Source: DAOUAE01 sp034433795 (lineage in GTDB: Bacteria > Chloroflexota > UBA6077 > FW602-bin22 > DAOUAE01). From it: a stretch of DNA of 35,664 nucleotides. Position 1 is the stretch's first letter; the number at the start of each line of letters is the position of its first letter. The stretch is from contig DAOUAE010000037.1 of assembly GCA_034433795.1 (NCBI GenBank), positions 1 to 35,664 of the forward strand, given 5' to 3'. Below the pieces are notes generated by a model that was not told where the DNA came from, did no database searches, and was given only the letters and a program-made list of their open reading frames with translations. The position numbers and the translations under genes were made by a program. Below, piece after piece: positions 21,148-27,617 of this stretch.

Positions 21148-23100
21148 TTAGGTGACCGGATTGGCCTTGACGTAGGCCAGTTTGCCGCCCCAGAGGATCA
21201 GTTGCCGCTCGCGCGGGGTCAGCGTCAGCCGGACCCGGAGTTCCCGTCCCTTGGTGGCGTTCCAGAGGGCGAACTCCTCGGCGTGGGCCACCAGGTCGCG
21301 GGCGTTCTCCAGGACCAGGAGATCGCCCGCCTCGACCCAATCGTAGTCGGCGGGATCGGCGAAGGTCAGCGGCAGGAGCCCCCAGTTGATCAGATTGGCG
21401 CGGTGGATCCGGGCGAACGATTTGGTGATGACCCCTTTGATGCCCAGATACATCGGGCAGATGGCGGCGTGCTCGCGGCTGCTGCCGATGCCGTAGTTGG
21501 CTCCGCCGACGATCCAGCCGCCGCCCTTCTCTTTGGCCCGCTGGCTGAAGGTGGGATCGAGGCGGTGGAAGACGAACTCGCTCAGTTTGGGGACGTTGGC
21601 CCGGTAGGCGGCGTACTCCGGGCTGGCCGGGATGATGTGGTCGGTGGAGATGTCGTCGCCCAGTTTGAGGAGGACCTCGCCGCGCAGGGTCTCCTCCAGG
21701 GGCGGTTTGAGCGGGGTCACCACGATGTTGGGGCCGCGCACCACCTCGAGCCGGGCGGCCTCCTCCGGGGGAGCCGGCGGCACCAGATTGGGGTTCTCCT
21801 GGGAGAGGGCGACCGGCAGGTCCGGGGAGGGGGCCGGGATGCCCAGTTCGGCGCCGAGGTCGCGCGGATCGGTGATCACCCCCTTGAGGGCGGTGGCCGC
21901 CGCCGTCTCGGCGCTGGCCAGGTAGACCTCGTCGTCCTTGAGGCCCGAGCGGCCTTTGAAGTTGCGGTTGATGGCCCGCAGGCTCTTGGTGCCGGGGGCT
22001 GGCACGTGGCCGGCGCCGATGCAGGCGCCGCAGGTCGGCTCGGCCACCTCGACCCCGGCGGCCAGGAGGTCGGCCACGTAGCCCTCGCGGGCCAGCAGTT
22101 CCAGGGCCTGCCGGCTGCTCGGGTGGATGAAGAAGTAGACGTCGGGGTGGACGCGCCGGCCCTTGAGGATCCGGGCCACGGCGACGATATCGGTGTAGGA
22201 GCCGTTGGTGCAGGAGCCGACCATCACCTGGTGGACCCTGGTCCCGGCCACCTCGCGCACCGGGACGACCTTATCGGGCAGGCTGGGCAGGGCGATGAGC
22301 GGCTCGATGGTGGAGAGGTCGAGTTCGATGACCTCGTCGTAGGTGGCGTCGGGGTCGGGCAGCAGTTCGCGCCACTCGTGCTCGCGGCCGAGGCGGCGGA
22401 AGAAGTCGCGGGTGACGGCGTCGGAGGGGAAGATCGAGGTCGTGGCCCCCAGTTCGTAGCTCATGTTGGTGATCGTCACCCGCTGCTGGGCGTTGAGGGA
22501 GGCGATGCCGGGGCCGGTGAACTCGAAGATCTTGCCCAGGCCGCCGCGGACGGTCAGCCGGCGGAGAAGTTCCAGGATCACGTCCTTGGCGGTGCACCAC
22601 GGACGCAGTTCGCCGGTCAGGCGGACGTTGACCACCGCCGGCATCTGGAAGTAGTAGGGGCCGCCGCCCAGGGCCAGGGCCACGTCCATGCCGCCGGCGC
22701 CGATGGCCAGCATCCCGACGCCGCCGCAGTGAGGGGTGTGGCTGTCGCCGCCCAGCACGGTCTCGCCCGGCACCGCGAAGTGCTCCAGGTGGACCTGGTG
22801 GCCGATGCCGATGGCCGGCTTGCCGTACCAGAAACCGTACTTGCGGCAGGCGGTCTGCAGGTAGAGATGGTCCTGCATATCCTCGGGGGTGATCTGGTAG
22901 ACCTTGTGGTCGGCGTAGCAGGCGGCGACCCGGACGCGGTGGCGCTGGAGCCCCATCGTCTCGAAGGCCAGCATCGCCTGGGTGGCGGTGTAGTCCTGGA
23001 GGAGGACCTGGTCGATCTTGATGCCGATCTCCGTGCCGGGGACCAGCTGGCCCTCAACCAGGTGCGCCGCGAGGATCTTGTGCGTCAGACTCTTGCCCAT
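21148..23100 (-). CDS. acn: Aconitate hydratase
   Basis: This 650-residue protein interconverts citrate and isocitrate in the TCA cycle using a [4Fe-4S] cluster. Motifs include LGGDSHTPHCGGVGMLAIG near the N-terminus and the cluster cysteines in GSCTNGSYTD and PTCGACIG. The C-terminal swivel domain has LKLGDDISTDHI and IGSSREHAA, followed by SFARIHRANLINWGLLPL. The length fits the shorter bacterial aconitases rather than the 890-residue AcnA type. The open frame extends to 23259, but the ATG at 23100 (MGKSLTHK) has AGAGGATAG upstream, and the extra residues are not conserved. It has its own promoter (23160-23189), divergent from the grpE promoter, and a hairpin terminator. Confidence 0.94.
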   Translation of the reverse strand: MGKSLTHKILAAHLVEGQLVPGTEIGIKIDQVLLQDYTATQAMLAFETMGLQRHRVRVAACYADHKVYQITPEDMQDHLYLQTACRKYGFWYGKPAIGIGHQVHLEHFAVPGETVLGGDSHTPHCGGVGMLAIGAGGMDVALALGGGPYYFQMPAVVNVRLTGELRPWCTAKDVILELLRRLTVRGGLGKIFEFTGPGIASLNAQQRVTITNMSYELGATTSIFPSDAVTRDFFRRLGREHEWRELLPDPDATYDEVIELDLSTIEPLIALPSLPDKVVPVREVAGTRVHQVMVGSCTNGSYTDIVAVARILKGRRVHPDVYFFIHPSSRQALELLAREGYVADLLAAGVEVAEPTCGACIGAGHVPAPGTKSLRAINRNFKGRSGLKDDEVYLASAETAAATALKGVITDPRDLGAELGIPAPSPDLPVALSQENPNLVPPAPPEEAARLEVVRGPNIVVTPLKPPLEETLRGEVLLKLGDDISTDHIIPASPEYAAYRANVPKLSEFVFHRLDPTFSQRAKEKGGGWIVGGANYGIGSSREHAAICPMYLGIKGVITKSFARIHRANLINWGLLPLTFADPADYDWVEAGDLLVLENARDLVAHAEEFALWNATKGRELRVRLTLTPRERQLILWGGKLAYVKANPVT

Positions 23101-23159
23101 CTGTCTATCCTCTGGTTTGCGGGTCTCGCTGGGGACGCGCCAGGGTGGCGTGCGGCTTG

Positions 23160-23189
23160 AATATAGCGCAAAGGCCGTGGGAAAGGCAA
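23160..23189 (-). promoter_or_regulatory. Promoter of the aconitase gene
   Basis: On the minus strand, TTGCCT (23189-23184), an 18-base spacer and TATATT (23165-23160) form a good sigma-70-type promoter, about 60 bases before the ATG at 23100. Confidence 0.6.
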
Positions 23190-23230
23190 CGGACGAGACA
23201 GCGCCAGCCCCCTGGCGGCTCCGCTGGCGG

Positions 23231-23260
23231 TTGCAGCCGGTGTCGGGCAGTGCGTACAAT
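23231..23260 (+). promoter_or_regulatory. Promoter of grpE
   Basis: TTGCAG (23231-23236), an 18-base spacer and TACAAT (23255-23260) form a sigma-70-type promoter, about 118 bases before the grpE ATG. It points away from the aconitase promoter. No CIRCE (HrcA) operator is visible. A short GATCA/TGATC repeat at 23270-23283 lies just downstream. Confidence 0.6.
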
Positions 23261-23378
23261 TAGAAGCAGATCACGGCTGATCATGGGGCTGCCGCGGCCC
23301 CCCACGCCACCACCACCGGTGGTGTTGTCTGGGCGGGCCGCTCGCTGTGTGGAGCCCGGAAGAGGCGGAGTGCTGTCG

Positions 23379-23939
23379 ATGGTGCACGAGCAGGAGCGAG
23401 AACCGACGGCCCAGACCACCGAGGGCCAGACGGAGAGCGCGGAACCGACCGACCTCGCCCAGCTGCGGACGGCGCTGGCCGAGGCGACCCAGAAGAGCGA
23501 GGAGTACCTGCGCCTGCTGCAGCGTGTGCAGGCCGACTTCATCAACTACCGCCGGCGGGTGGAGCAGGAGCGCGAGGATATGCTCCAGGCGGCGCGGGCC
23601 GAGGCGGTGCTGGCCCTCCTGCCGGTGCTGGACGACCTGGAGCGAGCGCTGGAGGCGATCCCCGACGAGATCGCCGCGCACCCGTGGGTGGAGGGCATCC
23701 GCCTCATCCACCGGAACTTCCTGGCGGTCCTGGAGCGGCTGGGCGTCACCCGGATCGAGGCGCTGGGCCGGCCGTTCGACCCCTGGGAGCAGGAGGCGGT
23801 GGCCTCGGAGGAGCGCGCCGATCTCCCCGAGGGGACGGTCGTCGGCGTGGTGCGTCACGGCTACAAGCTCAACGGCCGGGTGATCCGACCGGCGCTGGTG
23901 CGCGTGGCCCGGGCGCCGGCGGCCGCCTCGTCGTCCTGA
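23379..23939 (+). CDS. grpE: Nucleotide exchange factor GrpE
   Basis: This 186-residue protein is the GrpE co-chaperone that releases ADP from DnaK. The family pattern is visible: a long helical coiled coil (EEYLRLLQRVQADFINYRRR, then VEQEREDMLQ), the FINYRRRVEQE signature, and the C-terminal beta domain with GRPFDPWEQEAV, PEGTVVGVVRHGY and GRVIRPALVRVA. I chose the ATG at 23379 (MVHEQERE) because it has GGAG nine bases upstream and begins the acidic N-terminal tail typical of the family; the frame is open upstream but looks non-coding there. No dnaK or dnaJ lies next to it, unusual for a grpE, so the chaperone genes must be elsewhere. Confidence 0.94.
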   Translation: MVHEQEREPTAQTTEGQTESAEPTDLAQLRTALAEATQKSEEYLRLLQRVQADFINYRRRVEQEREDMLQAARAEAVLALLPVLDDLERALEAIPDEIAAHPWVEGIRLIHRNFLAVLERLGVTRIEALGRPFDPWEQEAVASEERADLPEGTVVGVVRHGYKLNGRVIRPALVRVARAPAAASSS

Positions 23940-24076
23940 CCCCTTTGGGTCTCCCCCAAAAAGGCCCCGCCGGGCTCGACCAAATTTCCTAGGCGTGCCC
24001 TCGCCCGCCCCCTTGTTCTCGCCGAGGCGCCCGAGTACACTCCCCCCGGACCTTGTGGCAACCGGGGTGGGGTGGC

Positions 24077-25243
24077 ATGGTGTGGCGCGTCGTCGCTCTG
24101 GTGGTGGCGCTCTGGCTGGCGCTGGTGTCGTCAGCCTGGGCGATGGAGCCGGCCGACCGGCTCTTCCAGCTGGTGAACGCCGAACGGGTGCGGCAGGGGC
24201 TGGCCCCCCTCCGGCCAGCCCCGGAGCTCAAGGCCGCCGCCCAGCGCTACGCCCAGGCGATGGCCGAGGGCGGCTTCTTCGGCCACACAGCGCCCGACGG
24301 CTCGACGTTTATCACCCGCAACGAACAGGCCGGCTACCTGAAGTGGCGGTTCCTGGCGGAGAACCTGGCGGCGGGCCAGCCCACGCCGGAGGAGGCGCTG
24401 CAGGCCTGGCTGAACAGTCCCCCGCACCGGGAGAACCTGCTCTCGCCGCTGGCCGAGGAGATGGGCATCGGCTACGTCTACCGGCCGGGCAGCCCCTTCG
24501 GGCACTACTGGGTGCAGGAACTGGGGGCGCGGGCGGCTGGCCCGCCGTACTACGCGGTCCAGGGAGAATCGTCCGGTGGACGGTTCTCGGCCGAGGGCCG
24601 GCTCTCGCCGGCCACTCGCTCCGGCGAGCGCGCCGCCCCGCTCCGCTGGGTCGCCGAGACCGGCTTTGCGGTCGAGGGGCCCTGGCTGGCCTTCTTCCGG
24701 GCGAACGGCGACGTGGAGGCCTTCGGGCTGCCGCGGAGCCCGGTGGTGCCCGACCCGACCGGCAGCGGGCTGCTGGTCCAGTTCTTCCAGCGCGCGGTCC
24801 TGGAGTGGCATCCGGAGAACCCGGCGGAGGCGCGCATCCAGCGGCGTCTGCTGGCTGACCTTCTCTTCCCCGGCGCCGACCCGCCGCACGACCCGAACGA
24901 CCCGCCGCCCGGCCCCTGGCACTACTTCCCCTTCAGCCCGGACCGGCCCACGGGGCTCGGCCACTTCGTCGCCGACTACACCCGGACCGGCCAGCCGATT
25001 TACTTTAAAGAGTTCTTCGACCGCCACGGCGGGGTGACCGCCTTCGGCTACCCGACCGAGGAGCCCAAACTGCGCGACGGCCGCTGGACCCAGAAGTTTC
25101 AGGCGGCCATTCTGGAGTACCATCCCGAGAACGACCGGCCGGGCGTGCTCCCGGGCACGGCTATCCCCTGGCGGACCTACCGGGTGCAGGTGCGGCTGCT
25201 GGGCGATGAATACATCGCCCGTCTGGGGCTGTCTTTCCGCTGA
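24077..25243 (+). CDS. Secreted CAP-domain (SCP-like) protein with two FGYP-type repeats
   Basis: This 388-residue protein has a signal peptide ending near AWA (residues 20-22), then a CAP/SCP domain (about 25-150). The CAP residues are H70 in FFGHTAPDG, E95 in AENLAAG, H117 in NSPPHREN and H143-Y-W-V-Q, which line the CAP cavity. The second half has two related units of about 55-60 residues: 194-248, with VEAFGLP, a LVQFFQRAVLEWHPEN end, and 293-352, with a TGLGHFVADY start, GGVTAFGYP and KFQAAILEYHPEN. Such GxxxFGYP units are frequent in exported Chloroflexota proteins and may bind cell wall or sugar. I chose the ATG at 24077 because the signal peptide begins there. Function of the CAP part is unknown. 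Confidence 0.87.
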   Translation: MVWRVVALVVALWLALVSSAWAMEPADRLFQLVNAERVRQGLAPLRPAPELKAAAQRYAQAMAEGGFFGHTAPDGSTFITRNEQAGYLKWRFLAENLAAGQPTPEEALQAWLNSPPHRENLLSPLAEEMGIGYVYRPGSPFGHYWVQELGARAAGPPYYAVQGESSGGRFSAEGRLSPATRSGERAAPLRWVAETGFAVEGPWLAFFRANGDVEAFGLPRSPVVPDPTGSGLLVQFFQRAVLEWHPENPAEARIQRRLLADLLFPGADPPHDPNDPPPGPWHYFPFSPDRPTGLGHFVADYTRTGQPIYFKEFFDRHGGVTAFGYPTEEPKLRDGRWTQKFQAAILEYHPENDRPGVLPGTAIPWRTYRVQVRLLGDEYIARLGLSFR

Positions 25244-25248
25244 GGCTG

Positions 25249-25257
25249 TGCTATGAT
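25249..25257 (+). promoter_or_regulatory. Extended -10 promoter of the EamA gene (leaderless message)
   Basis: TGCTATGAT (25249-25257) is an extended -10. Transcription would start about three bases before the ATG at 25267, and no ribosome site lies upstream, so the mRNA appears to be leaderless or nearly so. Confidence 0.55.
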
Positions 25258-25266
25258 GGCCCTGTC

Positions 25267-26196
25267 ATGCCGCCGCGTGCCCTGCGCCCCGACCCCGCCG
25301 GGCTGCTCCTGGTGGCCCTGGCGGTTGTGCTCTTCGCGACCAGCCCGGTCCTCATCCGGCTGGCCGCGCCGCTCTCGGCCTGGACGATCACCTTCGGGCG
25401 CATGGCGGTGGCGGCGCTGCTGGTGGCGGCGCTGGCGCGCTGGCGGGGCGAGCGTCTCTGGCCGCCGCCCTTCCGGTGGTACTGGTGCGCGGCCTACGGG
25501 CTGACGGCGGCCCTGCACTTTCTGCTGTACATCGCCTCGCTGGCGTTCACCAGCGTCGCCCACTCGCTGACGCTGGTCTACACCGCGCCGCTCTTCGTGA
25601 CCCTCTTCGCCGCCCTCTTTCTGGGCGAGGTCGTCCCCCGGCGCGCCCTCCTGGGCCTGCCGGTGACGGTGGCCGGGGTGACCGTTCTGACCGGCTTTGA
25701 GCCGGCGATGGACGGGCGCATGCTCCTGGGCGACCTTCTGGCCCTGGGGTCGGCGGTCTGCTTCGGGCTCTACTCGGTCATCGGCCGGTCGGCCCGCACC
25801 CGGACGCCGCTTTTGGTCTACGCGGCCTGGGTCTACGGGGTGGCCGCCCTCTGGCTGCTGGGGCCGGCCCTGCTGGCCGGGCTGACCTGGCCGGGCTGGC
25901 GGGCGGTGCTGGCGGTGGTGGCCCTGGGGGTCTTCCCGCTGGGCATCGGGCACACCCTCTACAACGCCGGCCTGCGCCGGACCCACCCCACCTACGTGAA
26001 TCTGGTCGCCACGCAGGAGGTGACCGGCGGCATCGTCCTGAGCGCCCTGGTCCTGGGCGAGATCCCCGGTCTCACGGCCGTCGTCGGCGCCCTGGTGACC
26101 CTGGTCGGGGTGGCGCTGGTCATCGGTCTGGCCGAGACCGCCGCGGCCGGCCGGCGACCGGCCGACTCTGGTATCATTCAACAGGTACAGTCGTAA
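25267..26196 (+). CDS. EamA-family (DMT superfamily) transporter
   Basis: This 309-residue membrane protein has ten hydrophobic segments in two EamA repeats. The repeats are recognisable by FARGxxx-like starts (VLFATSPVLIRLAAPL and LGSAVCFGLYSVIGRS) and by the ends AALFLGEVVPRRALLGLPVTVAGV and SALVLGEIPGLTAVVGALVTLVGV, with the conserved E-x-x-P/x-G pattern. The family exports amino acids, nucleotides and other small molecules across the cytoplasmic membrane. The substrate cannot be read from sequence. The message looks leaderless (-10 at 25252-25257). It heads a plus-strand run of five genes. Confidence 0.9.
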   Translation: MPPRALRPDPAGLLLVALAVVLFATSPVLIRLAAPLSAWTITFGRMAVAALLVAALARWRGERLWPPPFRWYWCAAYGLTAALHFLLYIASLAFTSVAHSLTLVYTAPLFVTLFAALFLGEVVPRRALLGLPVTVAGVTVLTGFEPAMDGRMLLGDLLALGSAVCFGLYSVIGRSARTRTPLLVYAAWVYGVAALWLLGPALLAGLTWPGWRAVLAVVALGVFPLGIGHTLYNAGLRRTHPTYVNLVATQEVTGGIVLSALVLGEIPGLTAVVGALVTLVGVALVIGLAETAAAGRRPADSGIIQQVQS

Positions 26197-26226
26197 GTCC
26201 GGCTCGGTGAGGCCGTGGAGTCGCCG

Positions 26227-26517
26227 ATGGTTGTGGGAATCTGCCGTCTGCGTCTGCACCTGCCCGGCACGACCTCGCTCAAAGGTAAGCGGCAGGTGAT
26301 CAAATCCATTGTCAACCGCGTGCAGAACGAGTTCAATGTCTCCATCGCCGAGGTGGCCGACCAGGATCTCTGGCAGTCGGCCTGGCTGGGGATCGCCTGC
26401 GTGAGCACCGACCGGGCCCACGCCGACGAGGTGCTGAACCGGGTGATCAGTTTCATCGAGCGCGCGCGGGTGGACGCCGAACTGGGCGAGTATGAGATCG
26501 AGCTGATCGACGCCTGA
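26227..26517 (+). CDS. DUF503 (YlxP-like) protein
   Basis: This 96-residue protein matches the DUF503/YlxP family almost end to end: MVVGICRLRLHLPGTTSLKGKRQ at the start, VIKSIVNRVQNEFNVSIAEV and QSAWLGIACVSTD. The conserved LKxKR motif is intact. Members often sit between translation genes such as rbfA and infB and are thought to help ribosome function, but the role is not proved. I take the ATG at 26227 rather than the GTG at 26215 because it has GGAG at 26217-26220 and matches the family's usual start. It is followed by the MBL gene ten bases later. Confidence 0.9.
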   Translation: MVVGICRLRLHLPGTTSLKGKRQVIKSIVNRVQNEFNVSIAEVADQDLWQSAWLGIACVSTDRAHADEVLNRVISFIERARVDAELGEYEIELIDA

Positions 26518-26527
26518 GGAGCGAGCG

Positions 26528-27310
26528 GTGCGGCTGCGCATTCTGGGGGCCCATCAGGCCGAGGCGCGGGACTGCCGCTTCGTCGCCCTTCTCCTCGACG
26601 AGGTCCTGGCCATCGACGCCGGCAGTCTGGCCAGCGCCCTCACGCTGGCCGAGCAGGCCCGGCTGGCGTACGTTCTCCTCACCCATCAGCACCTGGACCA
26701 CGTGCGCGATCTGCCGGTGGTGGCCTTCAACCGGCTGTCGCTGGGAGCCGGACCGCTCGTGGTGGTGGCCAGTCCGGCGGTCCAGGCGGTGATCCGGGCG
26801 ACGCTGATGGACCCGCGGATCTGGCTGGACCTCTTCGCCGACCAGCCCGACCGGCCGGCGCCGCTGCGCTTCCAGCCGGCCGTGCCGGGCCAGACGCTGA
26901 GCCTCGGCCCGTATACGGTGCGGCCGGTGGCCCTCGCCACCCACCCGGTGCCGGTCCTGGGCTATCAGGTCACCGGGCCCGCCGGCCGCTCGCTCTTCTA
27001 CACCGGCGACACCGGGCCGGGCTGCGCGGCGATCTGGCCGCTGGTGCGGCCCGATGTGCTGGTCATCGAGGTCACGTTCGCCGATAGCGCCGTCGACCTG
27101 GCCCGTCAGGCCGGCCACCTCACGCCGACGCTCCTGCGACAGGAGCTGATCCAGTTTCGGGCGGTTCACGGCTACCTGCCCCAGGTGGTGGTCCTCCACA
27201 CGAACCCGGCTCACCGCCCGGCGATCATCCAGGAGCTGAGGGCGGTGGCGGCGGACCTGGGCGTGTCGCTGGTGGTCGCCCACGAGGATCTGACGCTACC
27301 TCTCGACTGA
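26528..27310 (+). CDS. Metallo-beta-lactamase fold hydrolase, class II cyclic-nucleotide phosphodiesterase-like
   Basis: This 260-residue protein has the MBL-fold motif HQHLDH (about residues 56-61, LLTHQHLDHV), preceded by LAIDAGS. A later His/Asp pair is visible in ATHPVPVLGY and LFYTGDTGPG, and VVLHTNPAH sits near the end. The spacing, the MDPRIWLDLF stretch and the GHLTPTLLRQEL segment resemble class II 3',5'-cyclic nucleotide phosphodiesterases (PDE1/CpdP group). A cytoplasmic role in turning over a phosphodiester signal is plausible, but other MBL hydrolases look similar. The start is GTG at 26528 with TGAGGAG upstream. It lies ten bases after the DUF503 gene, in one run with it. Confidence 0.83.
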   Translation: MRLRILGAHQAEARDCRFVALLLDEVLAIDAGSLASALTLAEQARLAYVLLTHQHLDHVRDLPVVAFNRLSLGAGPLVVVASPAVQAVIRATLMDPRIWLDLFADQPDRPAPLRFQPAVPGQTLSLGPYTVRPVALATHPVPVLGYQVTGPAGRSLFYTGDTGPGCAAIWPLVRPDVLVIEVTFADSAVDLARQAGHLTPTLLRQELIQFRAVHGYLPQVVVLHTNPAHRPAIIQELRAVAADLGVSLVVAHEDLTLPLD

Positions 27311-27324
27311 GACGGGGAGAGACG

Positions 27325-27603
27325 ATGCCGCGATGGATGCTCCCGCTGCTCCTGGGGCTGACGCTCGGGCTGGGGGGATGCTGGCCGGGACAGGTGCCCG
27401 CCACCCCGACCGCGACGCCGCGCCCGCCGGCGACGGCCACGCCCACCCCGGCCCCGGCGCCGGTGGTGACGCTGCCGCCGCTGCGGACGCCGCTGGCCCT
27501 GCCGACGCCGACCGGCTACCCGCCGCCGACGCGGGCGACGCCCGTCCCGACGCCCCAGGTCTACCCCGGGCCGGGCACGGTCACGCCGGTGCCCAGCCGG
27601 TAG
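27325..27603 (+). CDS. Small Pro/Thr-rich lipoprotein
   Basis: This 92-residue product has a signal peptide with a lipobox ending LGGC (C19). The rest is a low-complexity run of Pro, Thr, Ala and Val (TPTATPRPPATATPTPAPAP and similar) with no folded domain. The ATG has GGGGAG upstream, 14 bases after the MBL gene. Such products are spacer-like surface proteins or short cell-wall tethers; the function is unknown. The 3' end is close to the following membrane-protein gene, whose frame overlaps it for most of its length but has no normal start. Confidence 0.68.
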   Translation: MPRWMLPLLLGLTLGLGGCWPGQVPATPTATPRPPATATPTPAPAPVVTLPPLRTPLALPTPTGYPPPTRATPVPTPQVYPGPGTVTPVPSR

Positions 27604-27617
27604 GGCCGACGGGCGCT

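Noticed and set aside
20332..23160. Plus-strand open frame of 942 codons opposite the aconitase gene
   Set aside because: It is antisense to aconitase and the LPxTG gene, and its Gly/Val/Asp-rich product has no recognisable domain.
23261..23378. CIRCE (HrcA) operator in front of grpE
   Set aside because: No TTAGCACTC-type half-sites are present. Only a short GATCA/TGATC repeat is seen.
23941..23968. Intrinsic terminator after grpE
   Set aside because: CCTTTGGG can pair with CCCAAAAAGG only with a two-base bulge and no T-run follows, so support is too weak.
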